NCBI RefSeq assembly: GCF_000721175.1
Contig: NZ_JOEZ01000016.1
Span: 496,001-560,000, forward strand
Direction: 5' to 3'
Length of the DNA stretch: 64,000 bases
From: Streptomyces anulatus
Lineage (GTDB): Bacteria; Actinomycetota; Actinomycetes; Streptomycetales; Streptomycetaceae
Shown: positions 18,704 through 27,933 of the stretch, one piece after another
Numbering within the stretch: position 1 is the stretch's first letter
How the letters are laid out: the number at the start of each line of letters is the position of its first letter
Notes under the pieces: generated by a model
What the model was told of the DNA's origin: nothing
What the model saw: the letters and a program-made list of their open reading frames with translations, nothing else
The model's database searches: none
Made by a program: the position numbers and the translations under genes

Positions 18704-19747
18704 TCAGACCTGGCCGGCCTTCTCCAGCGCGGTGCAGCAGGTGTCGACGATCAGCCGCGTGACGACGTACGGGTCGACGTTCGCGTTCGGACGACGGTCC
18801 TCGATGTAGCCCTTCCGGTCCTGCTCGACCTGCCACGGGATGCGGACCGAGGCGCCGCGGTTGGAGACGCCGTAGCTGTACTCGTTCCACGGGGCGGTCT
18901 CGTGCAGGCCGGTGAGCCGGTCGTCGATGCCCGCGCCGTAGTTCTTCACGTGGTCCAGCGGCTTGGAGCCCTCGCCCAGCGACTCGCACGCGGTGATGAT
19001 CGCGTCGTAGCCCTCGCGCATCGCCTTGGTGGAGAAGTTGGTGTGCGCGCCCGCGCCGTTCCAGTCGCCCTTGACCGGCTTCGGGTCCAGCGTCGCGGAG
19101 ACGTCGAAGTCCTCGGCGGTGCGGTAGAGCAGCCAACGGGCCACCCACAGCTGGTCGGAGACCTCCAGCGGGGACAGCGGGCCGACCTGGAACTCCCACT
19201 GGCCGGGCATGACCTCGGCGTTGATGCCGGAGATGCCGAGCCCCGCCGCCAGACAGTTGTCGAGGTGCTTCTCCACGATGTCCCGGCCGAAGATCTCGTC
19301 CGCGCCGACACCGCAGTAGTAGCCGCCCTGCGCGGCCGGGAACCCACCCTCGGGGAAGCCGAGCGGCCGGTGGCCGTCGAAGAAGGTGTACTCCTGCTCG
19401 ATGCCGAAGATCGGGGCCTGGCCCGCGAACTGCTCGGCGAGCGGACGCAGCGCGGCACGGGTGTTGGACTCGTGCGGCGTCATGTCGATGTTGAAGACCT
19501 CGCACAGGACGAGGATGTCCGCGCCGCCGCGGATCGGGTCCGGACAGGTGAAGACGGGCTTCAGCACGCGGTCGGACGCGTGGCCCTCGGCCTGGTTGGT
19601 GCTGGAGCCGTCGAATCCCCAGATGGGCAGATCCGCCACGTCCCCCGACGGCGTGCCGTCCATGATCTTCGTCTTGGAGCGAAGCTTCGCGGTCGGCTCG
19701 GTGCCGTCTATCCAGATGTACTCAGCCTTGAACGTCACGGACGCCAT
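18704..19747 (-). CDS. glnII: glutamine synthetase type II
   Basis: A 347-residue eukaryotic-type glutamine synthetase that makes glutamine from glutamate, ammonia and ATP. Hallmarks are LPIWGFDGSSTNQAEG, FGIEQEYTFFD, GINAEVMPGQWEFQVGP, GDWNGAGAHTNFST and SVRIPWQVEQDRKGYIEDRRPNANVDPY. Length is normal for GSII, and it lacks the adenylylation loop of GSI, so control is transcriptional. A four-element GlnR box lies at 19794-19831. Streptomyces typically carry both glnII and glnA; the second copy is at 32318-33727. Confidence 0.97.
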   Translation of the reverse strand: MASVTFKAEYIWIDGTEPTAKLRSKTKIMDGTPSGDVADLPIWGFDGSSTNQAEGHASDRVLKPVFTCPDPIRGGADILVLCEVFNIDMTPHESNTRAALRPLAEQFAGQAPIFGIEQEYTFFDGHRPLGFPEGGFPAAQGGYYCGVGADEIFGRDIVEKHLDNCLAAGLGISGINAEVMPGQWEFQVGPLSPLEVSDQLWVARWLLYRTAEDFDVSATLDPKPVKGDWNGAGAHTNFSTKAMREGYDAIITACESLGEGSKPLDHVKNYGAGIDDRLTGLHETAPWNEYSYGVSNRGASVRIPWQVEQDRKGYIEDRRPNANVDPYVVTRLIVDTCCTALEKAGQV

Positions 19748-19793
19748 CCTTTGCGGGTGCAGCGGTCTATGCGGCGCAGCTTGGCAAGACGCG

Positions 19794-19831
19794 ATTTCCC
19801 GTCCGTTGCCCCGATGTGAACCTCGTGTTAC
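19794..19831 (-). promoter_or_regulatory. GlnR box upstream of glnII
   Basis: On the minus strand GTAAC-n6-TTCAC-n6-GCAAC-n6-GAAAT reproduces the Streptomyces GlnR pattern gTnAc-n6-GaAAc-n6-gTnAc-n6-GaAAc with exact 11-bp phasing. It starts 46 bp upstream of the glnII ATG. An extra GTAAC lies just upstream of it. Confidence 0.75.
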
Positions 19832-19903
19832 CGAGGTTTCCTGCGTTACAAGAGGGCCGCGTCCGGACCCGCCACCCGTTGCCCGGGGGCTTCGGGGGGT
19901 GGC

Positions 19904-21043
19904 TCAGACGCTGCCCTTGAGCAGGGCCGAGAACCCGGCCGCCCGCATCCGGCGCACCAGCTCCTCCCGGCTCGACCCCAGCGCGACGGCCGCCCGGTCC
20001 AGCTCCCAGCCGGCCCCGGACAGGGTCCGCAGGAGATGTCCCCGGCGGATCTGGGGGTCGGAGAGCCGGAACGTCTTGAGGTAGGCGACCTGCCCCTTGT
20101 GATCGGTGATCGTTTCCCCGATGTGCTGCCCGCCCCCGTCCCGGACGAACGGCGGCAGGAAGCGCCACAGAGTGAAGGACTTCATCCGGTACACCTTGTC
20201 GAACGCGTACGGGGTGTCCAGCAGCTCCCGCGAGAACAGGGTGTCGTGCGCCTCCTCCCACGCCCGCTCCTGAACCCGCGCGGCCGCCCGCAGCTCACCG
20301 AGGTCACGGATGTGCTCCTCGCCCCCGATCCGCACCGGGTTCTCCGGCACCGGAGCCCCGTACAGTGCGTGCTGGTGCACCAGCTCCCCGTAGAGGTCCT
20401 CCACCAGCGAGGCGTGCAGGAGCCGGTAGTCGTCCGGGTGCGGGACGACGAAGGCGGCGGCGAGAGCGTCGCAGACGTACACCATCACCCCGCACTGGCC
20501 CGGGTGGATCTCGAAGATCCGCAGCGCGTCGCCGAGCCCGCGCACCGACCGCCCGAGGTACGCGTCCTCGGCGCGCGGCGAGAGCCCGTCGCGCAGGGCC
20601 GTGCGCGACCACTCCTCCCAGGCGGTCGACGGCCCGCCGAAGTGCAGCGAAAGATAGCCCTCCAGCGCCAGGTGCAGCGGCAGGAACCGCAACCGGTCGC
20701 CGGGCCGCCGCTTGGCCTGCCGGTGGTGCGGCACCGGCGGCAGCTGGATGCCCCGGGGCGCGCCGCCCCCGCCGAACTGGGTGCCGTACGCGGCCGACTT
20801 CCGGCCCGTCTCGGGGCCTGGGCCGCCCTCGCCCGACCAGTCGGCGACCAGACCGTGCGGAACGTACGAGACGTAGCGGGTCCGGGGCCCGAGCTCGACG
20901 ATCCCCGCACCGAGGCCCTCGTACACCTCGCGGTGCAGCCGCAGCCCCTCCACCGGCGCCTCACGGACCAGCGGGACGAGACGGACACCGCCCCACACCT
21001 GCGAGGGCCGGGCGGTGAGCCCGGTCAGCTCCAGCCGGTTCAC
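19904..21043 (-). CDS. ARPP-like conserved protein, coupled to the vWA gene
   Basis: A 379-residue cytoplasmic protein. The N-terminal part (LTARPSQVWGGVRLVPLVRE, RTRYVSYVPHGLVADW) resembles proteins annotated ARPP in conflict or RNA-processing gene clusters; that assignment is from memory. The middle and end (FLPLHLALEGYLSLHFGGP, RIFEIHPGQCGVMVYVCDALAAAFVVPHPDDY) look like a regular alpha/beta fold. Its GTG start overlaps the upstream TGA by four bases (GTGA, 21040-21043), so translation is coupled to the vWA protein and the two probably work as a complex. Confidence 0.72.
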   Translation of the reverse strand: MNRLELTGLTARPSQVWGGVRLVPLVREAPVEGLRLHREVYEGLGAGIVELGPRTRYVSYVPHGLVADWSGEGGPGPETGRKSAAYGTQFGGGGAPRGIQLPPVPHHRQAKRRPGDRLRFLPLHLALEGYLSLHFGGPSTAWEEWSRTALRDGLSPRAEDAYLGRSVRGLGDALRIFEIHPGQCGVMVYVCDALAAAFVVPHPDDYRLLHASLVEDLYGELVHQHALYGAPVPENPVRIGGEEHIRDLGELRAAARVQERAWEEAHDTLFSRELLDTPYAFDKVYRMKSFTLWRFLPPFVRDGGGQHIGETITDHKGQVAYLKTFRLSDPQIRRGHLLRTLSGAGWELDRAAVALGSSREELVRRMRAAGFSALLKGSV

Positions 21044-22560
21044 GCGACCACCCCTACCCCTTCTCGTTCGCCTTCTCCGGTGAACCGGGCCACCCGCCGG
21101 TCCAGATACGCGTACAACTCCGCCGGCCCCGTGCGCCCCTCCGCGAACCGGGCGATCTCCACCAGGGCGGGCAGATCCTCCGCGTCCCGGATGCCGGCCG
21201 TCGCCACCCCCGCCGCCAGCCGCCGCACGTCGAAACCCTCCGCGTCGTATACGGGGTTGACGTGCACCACCGCCGTCCGCCGCTCCGGATCCAGCCGGCG
21301 CCGCCACACCCGCAGCACCTCGCCCGCCAGGCCCGCCGGGGCGTTGTCCCAGCCGTCCGAGACGATCACCAACCGGTCCGGGGCCGCCCCGTCCGGTCCT
21401 GGCTCCAGCGCGTCCAGGACCCGCATCCCCAGCGGGGTCGGCCCCCACGGGCGTACGAGCAGCGCGTCGCCCGCGCCCGAGGTCCACAGTCCCCGGTACG
21501 CGCCGGGCGCGGCGAGCGCCTCCAGCAGATGGTGGCAGGCCAGCGCCACGGCGAGCGGCCGCCGCCGCTTCTGCCCCGAACCGGACGAGGAGAAGCTGTC
21601 GTCCAGCACCGCGTGCACCCGCCCCCAGCTCCCCGCGTGCGCGCCCGTCGCCCGGCGGGCCGCCGCGCGCAGGGCGCCGCTCAGCTCGGCGCGGCGCTCC
21701 GCGCGCTGCTCGAAGCCGAGCGACAGCACGTACAGCGCGAGCCGGGTCAGCGGCATCACGGTCAGATCCACCTCCGCCGACGGGGCGTTCGGTCGCCGGA
21801 CCGCCGCCCGCATCTCCTGGGTGCGCAGCCGCTCCAGCCGGGTCATCCGGGGCGCGGCCCGCTTCAGGAACACCTCGCGTTTCATCCCGTGCTTGGCGGC
21901 GAACCCCTCCGCGACGGTGAACGGCAGCTCGGCCAAGGCCCCCTGCTCGTAGTGGGCGCGTCGCCAGGCGTCGAGCATCCCGTGCTCGTAGCGCGGCAGT
22001 CGCCCGGGCCGGAACAGGAACTCCCCGACCTCGGACAGCGGTCCGGACCCCTCAGGGCAGGGCAGATGGATGTGCCGGGCGGCCCTCTTCAGCCCGGCCC
22101 GGTACTTCACGGCGTCATGGCCGAGGTCCGGCCGGGCCGCCAGCCACTCCCGCACGATCGCCCGCGTCCGCCGGTTGTTGACTCCGGCCCGGCGCAGCTC
22201 GCCGAAGAGCCGGTAGACGCGCGGCGGGGGCAGCAGAGCCAGCCGGGCGGCGATCAGCCGGCCCTCGGTGCGCCGCTCCCCGGGGCTCGCCTCGCCCGCC
22301 GTCTCCAGCAGTCGGCGCACGATGAGCGCCGCGTTGTGGTGGTTGATGTCCAGGGCCAGCGAAGCCGCGTACACCCGGCGGTAGTTGACCCGTACGTAGG
22401 TGTGCAGGAAGTCCAGGGAGAGCTGCTGGTCGGCGGCGGCCGAGCGGAACTCGCGCTGCCCGGTCGCGGTGATCGCCGCGTTCACGAAGAGCAGGACGTC
22501 CTCGGCGGCGACGAGGTCGGCGAAGGTGTCGGACGCTCGTACGGTCTCGGGCGCGTTCAT
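21040..22560 (-). CDS. helical-repeat plus vWA-domain protein (TROVE-like architecture)
   Basis: A 506-residue protein. The N-terminal ~290 residues are helical repeats (NYRRVYAASLALDINHHN, NNRRTRAIVREWLAARPDLG, HDAVKYRAGLKRAARHIHL) reminiscent of Ro60/TROVE RNA-binding domains, though the usual TROVE opening motif is absent. The C-terminal ~190 residues form a von Willebrand A domain with a metal-site motif DDSFSSS (DxSxS, ~318) and IVSDGWDN. ATG 22560 has a GGGGGA-type site upstream; the open frame continues further but is not protein-like. It is translationally coupled to an ARPP-like gene. Confidence 0.75.
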   Translation of the reverse strand: MNAPETVRASDTFADLVAAEDVLLFVNAAITATGQREFRSAAADQQLSLDFLHTYVRVNYRRVYAASLALDINHHNAALIVRRLLETAGEASPGERRTEGRLIAARLALLPPPRVYRLFGELRRAGVNNRRTRAIVREWLAARPDLGHDAVKYRAGLKRAARHIHLPCPEGSGPLSEVGEFLFRPGRLPRYEHGMLDAWRRAHYEQGALAELPFTVAEGFAAKHGMKREVFLKRAAPRMTRLERLRTQEMRAAVRRPNAPSAEVDLTVMPLTRLALYVLSLGFEQRAERRAELSGALRAAARRATGAHAGSWGRVHAVLDDSFSSSGSGQKRRRPLAVALACHHLLEALAAPGAYRGLWTSGAGDALLVRPWGPTPLGMRVLDALEPGPDGAAPDRLVIVSDGWDNAPAGLAGEVLRVWRRRLDPERRTAVVHVNPVYDAEGFDVRRLAAGVATAGIRDAEDLPALVEIARFAEGRTGPAELYAYLDRRVARFTGEGEREGVGVVA

Positions 22561-22818
22561 GGAGGTCCCCCGGTGGAAACAGAGAGGCCGGCCGGGGAAT
22601 GGGGGCGCGAACAACGAAATCATCGCTTCACAGGCAAGTCTCGGAAGTCGCGCCGGAGTCCCGCGGCCGGCCCCGGAAACGTAACGGGGCAGGGCCGCTT
22701 CGCGCCACCGTATTCGGCCGCCCGACGACGTCCCGCGCGAAGAGCCGACTCCCCGCCCTCGGTCGGCGGACGCCTCGGCCCCTGCCCAACCGTCCGCCGC
22801 ACCCGGCACACTGGCCCC

Positions 22819-23742
22819 ATGGATCCAGCAGCCGGCACCACCACCTCCCCCCTGCGCATCGGCCTCCTCGGCACCGGCCCCTGGGCGCGGAACACCCAGG
22901 CCCCCGCGCTCGCCGCCCACCCCGGCGTGGAGCTGAGCGGGGTGTGGGGCCGCCGGGCCGAGCCGGCGGACGCCCTCGCCGCCGTCCACGGGACCCGCGC
23001 GTACACCGGTGAGGAGGGCATCGACGCGCTCCTGGAGGCGAGCGACGCGGTGGCCTTCGCGCTGCCGCCGGACGTCCAGGCGCCGCTCGCGGTCCGGGCG
23101 GCGGAGGCGGGCTGCCACCTCCTGATGGACAAGCCGGTCGCCACCACGGTCGCCGGGGCCCGCGCGGTGGCCGAGGCGGCGGAGAGGTCAGGAGTGGCCT
23201 CGGTCGTCTTCTGCACGCTGCGGTTCGCGCCCGCCACCTCCGCGTGGATCGCCGAACAGGCGGCGGCGGACGGCTGGTTCACGGCCCGCGCCCAGTGGCT
23301 GGGTTCGCTCTACGCCGCGGGTTCGACCAGCGAGTACGCGGACTCCCCGTGGCGGCGCGAGAAGGGCGGCCTGTGGGATGTCGGCCCGCACGCGTTCTCC
23401 GTGCTGATCCCGGTCCTGGGCGATGTCGAGCACCTGACCGCCGCCCGGGGACCGGCCGACACCACGCACCTGATCCTGCGCCACACCTCCGGCGCATCCA
23501 GCACGGTGACCCTCGGGCTGAGCGCCCCGCCCGGCGCGGCGGGCGTCGAGATCGAGTTCCGGGGCGAGGGGGGCACAGCGTCGATCCCGGGCTGGGACGG
23601 CGCGGAGACCGCGTTCCGGGGCGCGGTGGACGCCCTGGCCGAAGCGGTACGCACGGGGGTGCCGCACGCCTGCGACGCCCGCTTCGGCCTCCACCTCACG
23701 GAGCTGCTGGTGGCGGCGCAGACGCAGGCGCAGTCGGGTTGA
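22819..23742 (+). CDS. Gfo/Idh/MocA-family NAD(P)-dependent oxidoreductase
   Basis: A 307-residue dehydrogenase. The N-terminal Rossmann domain has IGLLGTGPWARNTQAPALAAHP (dinucleotide loop) and the family motif HLLMDKPVATT, whose Lys is the usual catalytic residue of EKP-type enzymes. The C-terminal domain has the expected beta-sheet core (WDVGPHAFSVLIPVLGDVEHLTA). The substrate is probably a sugar or polyol. It is divergent from the vWA operon across ~258 bp that shows no clear feature. Confidence 0.88.
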   Translation: MDPAAGTTTSPLRIGLLGTGPWARNTQAPALAAHPGVELSGVWGRRAEPADALAAVHGTRAYTGEEGIDALLEASDAVAFALPPDVQAPLAVRAAEAGCHLLMDKPVATTVAGARAVAEAAERSGVASVVFCTLRFAPATSAWIAEQAAADGWFTARAQWLGSLYAAGSTSEYADSPWRREKGGLWDVGPHAFSVLIPVLGDVEHLTAARGPADTTHLILRHTSGASSTVTLGLSAPPGAAGVEIEFRGEGGTASIPGWDGAETAFRGAVDALAEAVRTGVPHACDARFGLHLTELLVAAQTQAQSG

Positions 23743-23790
23743 GGGCCATCCGGGCGGGCCACCTCGGGCGGCCCTCGGCCCGGCGTCGGC

Positions 23791-25269
23791 TCACCCCGGT
23801 GGCAGGGCCCGGCACAGGGCCTCCAACGCCTCCGGGTAGGCGGATTCGGCAGGTGTCGCGTATCCGACGACGAGTCCGTCCCGGCCGGGGACTCCGGCGG
23901 CGGCATCGGCGGGACCGGCAGGACCGGCGTTCGAGGCGCCCCGCGCGCCCTCCGCCCGCCCCGCCCGCTCCGCGCCGGGGTGCAGGTAGTCGGCGAGGCC
24001 CTCCACGGCCAGCCCCTGCCAGGCGGCCGCCCGGACCGCCGATCGCTCGGTGCCGGGCGGCAGTTCCAGTACCGCGTGGAGGCCGGCCGCGATGCCGGTG
24101 ACCCGGACGTGCGGGGCCCGCCGCTCCAGGGCCGCCACCAGTTGGTCCCGGCGGCGACGGTGACGCTGCCGCATGCGGCGTACCTGCCGGTCGTACGCGC
24201 CCGACTCGACGAAGTCCGCGAGCGTCAGCTGCTCGGTGGCGCTCGACCACTGCTCCCGCTCGCCCTTCACCGCGACGACGGAGGCCACGAGCCGCTGGGG
24301 CAGCACCATCCACCCGATCCGCAGGGTCGGGGAGAGACTCTTACTCACCGACCCCAGCAGCGCCACATGTTCGGGATCGAGCCCCTGGACGGCCCCCACG
24401 GGCTGCCGGTCGTAGCGGAACTCCCCGTCGTAGTCGTCCTCGACGACGAGCCCGCCGGTGGCCCGGGCCCAGTCGACGACGGCCGCCCGCCGCGCGGGAT
24501 GCAGCGGCCCGCCGGTGGGGAACTGGTGGGCGGGCGTGAGGAGTACGGCACGGTCGCGGCGGGTGAGCCCGTCGACCCGGGCGCCGTCCGCGTCCACGTG
24601 CAGCGGCCGGGTGCCCACCCCGTGGGAGGCGAGCAGCTCACGGTGGAAGGGCAGGCCGTACTCCTCCGCCGCCCAGGGGCCGCCCACCACCTCCGCCAGG
24701 AGCCGCAGCCCGTGCGCGGCCCCCGAGCACAGCACGATCCGCTCCGGTGCGGCCCGCACCCCGCGCACCCGGGCCAGATAACCGGCCAGGGCCCGCCGCA
24801 GCTCGGGCCGCCCGTGCGGATCACCGGGCCCGAACGCGTCGTCGGGGGCGGCGGCGAGCGCCCGGCGCGCCGAGGCCAGCCAGGCGGTGCGCGGGAAGAC
24901 CGAGGGGTCCGGCTGCCCCTGGACCAGGTCATGGACCGGGCGGGCGGCGCGCTCGGGGGTGCGCGGCCGGTGGACGGGGGTGACCGGGACGGCCCGCTCG
25001 GCGACCCGGGTCCCCGAGCCCTGGCGGGCGGCGAGCCAGCCTTCCGCGACCAGTTCCGCGTAGGCGTCGGCGACGGTGTTGCGGGCGAGGCCCAGGTCGG
25101 CGGCGAGGGAGCGGTAGGGCGGCAGCCGAGTGCCCGGGGCGAGCCGCCCGCTGCGCACGGCGTCACGGAGGGCGGCCATCAGGACGGCCCGGCGGTTGCC
25201 CGTGCCGGAGAGCTCCAGTGGCAGATCACTGCCCAGGATCTCCGCGGAATTGACCCATGAATCCGTCAT
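23791..25269 (-). CDS. MocR-type regulator: GntR winged helix fused to a class I aminotransferase fold
   Basis: A 492-residue protein. Residues ~20-85 are a GntR helix-turn-helix (RLPPYRSLAADLGLARNTVADAYAELVAEGWL). The rest is an aminotransferase-like domain with GDPHGRPELRRALAGYLARVRG, TPAHQFPTGG, VVEDDYDGEFRYD and the PLP lysine in SVSKSLSPTLRIGW. Such proteins use PLP as a ligand rather than for catalysis. ATG 25269 was chosen over one 15 bases upstream. It is divergent from a CMD/AhpD-like gene 47 bp away, a common pairing in Streptomyces. Confidence 0.9.
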   Translation of the reverse strand: MTDSWVNSAEILGSDLPLELSGTGNRRAVLMAALRDAVRSGRLAPGTRLPPYRSLAADLGLARNTVADAYAELVAEGWLAARQGSGTRVAERAVPVTPVHRPRTPERAARPVHDLVQGQPDPSVFPRTAWLASARRALAAAPDDAFGPGDPHGRPELRRALAGYLARVRGVRAAPERIVLCSGAAHGLRLLAEVVGGPWAAEEYGLPFHRELLASHGVGTRPLHVDADGARVDGLTRRDRAVLLTPAHQFPTGGPLHPARRAAVVDWARATGGLVVEDDYDGEFRYDRQPVGAVQGLDPEHVALLGSVSKSLSPTLRIGWMVLPQRLVASVVAVKGEREQWSSATEQLTLADFVESGAYDRQVRRMRQRHRRRRDQLVAALERRAPHVRVTGIAAGLHAVLELPPGTERSAVRAAAWQGLAVEGLADYLHPGAERAGRAEGARGASNAGPAGPADAAAGVPGRDGLVVGYATPAESAYPEALEALCRALPPG

Positions 25270-25316
25270 GGAAATGCACCCCACACCCAGTCGCCTGTCG
25301 CCCTAGATTCGTACCC

Positions 25317-25835
25317 ATGACGACGACGGAGAGCAAGACGAACGACCGCACCACCGCCCCCGCCACCACCGTCCGGAGCAACGAGGACACGGCCCGGCTC
25401 GACTTCGCGAAGAGCGCCCCGAAGGTGTTCCGGGCCGTGATCGGGCTGGACGCGGCGGCCCGCGCCGGCCTGGACCCGACGCTGGTCGAACTGGTCCAGA
25501 TCCGCGCCTCGCACCTGAACCACTGCGCGTACTGCCTGCACATGCACACCACGGACGCGCGCAAGGCGGGGGAGAGCGAGGAGCGCCTGCACATGGTCGC
25601 GGTGTGGCACGAGGCGGACCACTTCTTCACGGACAGGGAGCAGGCCGCCCTGGCCCTGACGGACGCGGTCACCCGGATCGGGGACGCCGGGGTGCCGGAC
25701 GAGGTCTACGACCGGGCGGCGGCCCACTTCGACGAGGAGGAGCTGGCCCACCTGCTGGCCCTGATCCTCACCATCAACACGTGGAACCGCATCGCCCTGT
25801 CCACCGCCAAGCGCGCGGGCACGGACGAACGCTGA
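25317..25835 (+). CDS. AhpD-like carboxymuconolactone decarboxylase family protein
   Basis: A 172-residue CMD-domain protein with CAYCLHMH (CxxC plus His), flanked by ELVQIRASHLNH and LALILTINTWNRIA, the standard pattern of alkylhydroperoxidase-like members. TAGATT (25304-25309), 7 bases before the ATG, fits a -10 element for a leaderless mRNA. Control by the divergent MocR regulator is likely. Confidence 0.9.
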   Translation: MTTTESKTNDRTTAPATTVRSNEDTARLDFAKSAPKVFRAVIGLDAAARAGLDPTLVELVQIRASHLNHCAYCLHMHTTDARKAGESEERLHMVAVWHEADHFFTDREQAALALTDAVTRIGDAGVPDEVYDRAAAHFDEEELAHLLALILTINTWNRIALSTAKRAGTDER

Positions 25836-25923
25836 CCGCACCCGCACCGGGGGGCACGTCAGGCGGAGCCGGGGCCGGATCGGCCGCGGGCGCCGAGGTC
25901 AATTCGAGCGGAGCCGGGGACCG

Positions 25924-26283
25924 TTACCGCCCCAACGCGTCCCGTACCGCTTCCTCGCTCCGCGCCACCACGGCGGTGCCGTCCTCGGCGGTGATGACGG
26001 GCCGCTGGATCAGCTCGGGGTGCTCGGACAGGGCGGCGATCCACCGCTCCCGGGAACCGGCCTCCCGTGGCCACTCCTTGAGACCCAGCTCCTTCGCCGC
26101 CGCTTCCTGCGTCCGCGTGATGTCCCACGGCTCCAGACCGAGCCGGTCCAGCACGGTGCGGATCTCCTCGGGCGAGGGCACGTCCTCCAGGTAGCGGCGG
26201 ACGGTGTAGTCGGCCCCTTCCGCATCGAGCAGAGTGAGCGCGCTGCGGCACTTCGAACAGGCCGGATTGATCCAGATCTCCAT
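25924..26283 (-). CDS. ArsC-family thioredoxin-fold protein
   Basis: A 119-residue ArsC/Spx-type protein: EIWINPACSKCRSALTLLDA places a CxxC at residues 9 and 12, followed by RYLEDVPSPEEIRTVLDRLG, RPVITAEDGTAVVAR and a C-terminal helix. ArsC members reduce arsenate through glutaredoxin, but no ars operon is nearby, so a general redox role is as likely. It is divergent from a small conserved gene at 26403. Confidence 0.85.
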   Translation of the reverse strand: MEIWINPACSKCRSALTLLDAEGADYTVRRYLEDVPSPEEIRTVLDRLGLEPWDITRTQEAAAKELGLKEWPREAGSRERWIAALSEHPELIQRPVITAEDGTAVVARSEEAVRDALGR

Positions 26284-26402
26284 GGGGCCAAGGTTACGCG
26301 AGGGACTGCTGAAATGGCCTCTGGCCAGGGGCGATTGTCAGTGGGGGGCAGTAAAATGGAGGGAGTTCGTGAGGGTTCCACCACGCTGCCAGGAGGATGC
26401 CG

Positions 26403-26708
26403 ATGGCCGTTGCCGCAGTCACGACCGAGCCGCTCGACCGACAGCTCCCGATGCCCTTCCACCCGCCGCTTCCCGCGCCGCTGCCGAAGAAGCGGCTGCC
26501 CGCGGGCCGCCCCCGCGAGTGGTACGTCTCCCACAACCGCCGCCTCAAGGCCATGCGCCTGGCCATCGCCCTGCTCGACAGCGGGGTCTACCAGCCCTCC
26601 AGCGCCCGCAACCGCCGGATACGGATCACCGCCGAGCGCCTGGGCATCCACCCGCCGTCCGACACCACCTGCCGCATGGTCCGCGCCCTGATCCGCTACG
26701 GCCGCTGA
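26403..26708 (+). CDS. small basic conserved protein of unknown function
   Basis: A 101-residue protein with a Pro-rich N-terminus (FHPPLPAPLPKKRLPAGRP) and a basic helical C-terminal half (WYVSHNRRLKAMRLAIALLDSGVY, RNRRIRITAERLGIHPPSDTT) that could bind nucleic acid. AGGAGG (26391-26396) is six bases before ATG 26403; ATG 26397 is too close to the site. A -10-like TAAAAT lies at 26352-26357. A strong terminator follows, so it is a monocistronic transcription unit. Confidence 0.8.
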   Translation: MAVAAVTTEPLDRQLPMPFHPPLPAPLPKKRLPAGRPREWYVSHNRRLKAMRLAIALLDSGVYQPSSARNRRIRITAERLGIHPPSDTTCRMVRALIRYGR

Positions 26709-26738
26709 CCCGACCCGCTCCGACCGCCGATCGCTCTG

Positions 26739-26778
26739 TGCCCCTGTCCCCCGGCCCATCCGCCCGGGGACAGGGGCA
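26739..26778 (+). terminator. terminator after the 101-aa gene
   Basis: TGCCCCTGTCCCC (26739-26751) pairs perfectly with GGGGACAGGGGCA (26766-26778), about 30 bp beyond the stop. Confidence 0.85.
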
Positions 26779-26925
26779 TGACGATGCTCCTGCGCGCAGG
26801 TGCCCCCCGGCCCGTGTCGCGGCCACCGCGGCCCGGAAGGCACGCGGAGCCGCGGCGAACGAAGCGGCTCGGAGGCGTGCCGCCCGTACCGAGCGTGCCG
26901 GCGCCCGCTTCGGCCTGGCGCGGCG

Positions 26926-27903
26926 TCAGCTCGGAGCCTCGTAGACCACCGACCACGGGCGGGGCGGCCCGCCCGGCGGGCGCGTGCTGTCGTCTCGGCG
27001 CAGGGCCGTCGTACGGTCACGGGCGAGCACGCCGGCCGCGAGCTCCGCGAAATGACGTGCGGCCGGATGGGCGGAGCGGCCGGAGGGCCAGGCGCCGGTC
27101 GTCCGCCGGGTGAGGGGGCGGCCGGCCAGGGGGCGCCAGACGACACGGGGCTCCTTGCGGGCCACCGGCCCCTGGTCGAAGGCGATGCCGTGGCCCGCGT
27201 GGACAAGGGCCAGCAGGAACTCGGGGTTGGCGGCGTGCCGGAGCCGGCCCGGCACGAAGCCGCCTGTGCGACAGGTGTCGAGGATCCGGTCGTACCAGCC
27301 GGGGGCCTGGGCGCGGGGGAAGAGCACCAGATCGTGGCCGGACAGGTCGGCGAGTGCGACCTCGGGGATCCGGGCCAGCGCCGATGCGCGGGGCAGGACG
27401 ACGCCGAGTTCCGCGCACACCTCGGGCCCGAGGTGGAGTTCGGTGGCGTCCACGGGCTGGTGGACGAGTCCGACGTCGAGCCCGCCGGAGCCGAGCAGCC
27501 GCAGCTGTTCCTCGGTGGTGGTCTCCTGGAGATCGACGGACAGGCCAGGAGAGTGCTCCGCGCAGGCCGAGAGCAGGGTGGAAAGCGTGGCGACCGTGGT
27601 GTCGGGAGGAATACCGGCCCGCAGGATGCCCAGCCCGCCGTCCCCCGCGCGGCGTGCCAGTGTGCGTAACCGCTCCTCGCGGGCCAGGAGTTCGCGTGCC
27701 TCGTCCCGCAGCACCACACCGGCGGCGGTGAGCCGGACCTGGCGCTGCGATCGGTCGAACAGCTCGGCTCCGAGGTCCTTCTCCAGCCTGCGTACCGCCT
27801 GGCTGAGGGGTGGCTGGGCCATGCCAAGCTGGTCAGCGGCCCGGCTGAAGTGCAGCTCGTCGGCGACGGCGACGAAGATGCGCAGGTGGCGCAGAAGATC
27901 CAC
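26926..27903 (-). CDS. LysR-family regulator
   Basis: A 325-residue LTTR. The N-terminal helix-turn-helix reads VDLLRHLRIFVAVADELHF, then AADQLGMAQPPLSQAVRRLEKDLGAELFDR. The effector domain is of the PBP2 type (GLSVDLQETTTEEQLRLLGSGGLDVGLVH). GTG 27903 begins the conserved N-terminus. Only 30 bp separate it from the divergent beta-lactamase-like gene, so each probably shares the operator and the regulator controls that enzyme, like the blaB/ampR arrangement. The effector is unknown. Confidence 0.88.
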   Translation of the reverse strand: MDLLRHLRIFVAVADELHFSRAADQLGMAQPPLSQAVRRLEKDLGAELFDRSQRQVRLTAAGVVLRDEARELLAREERLRTLARRAGDGGLGILRAGIPPDTTVATLSTLLSACAEHSPGLSVDLQETTTEEQLRLLGSGGLDVGLVHQPVDATELHLGPEVCAELGVVLPRASALARIPEVALADLSGHDLVLFPRAQAPGWYDRILDTCRTGGFVPGRLRHAANPEFLLALVHAGHGIAFDQGPVARKEPRVVWRPLAGRPLTRRTTGAWPSGRSAHPAARHFAELAAGVLARDRTTALRRDDSTRPPGGPPRPWSVVYEAPS

Positions 27904-27933
27904 AGCCGGAAACCTTACGTGAGGGGAACAGTG

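Noticed and set aside
22561..22818. A Y-RNA gene next to the TROVE-like protein
   Set aside because: No tRNA-like T-loop or other Y-RNA module could be seen in the region.
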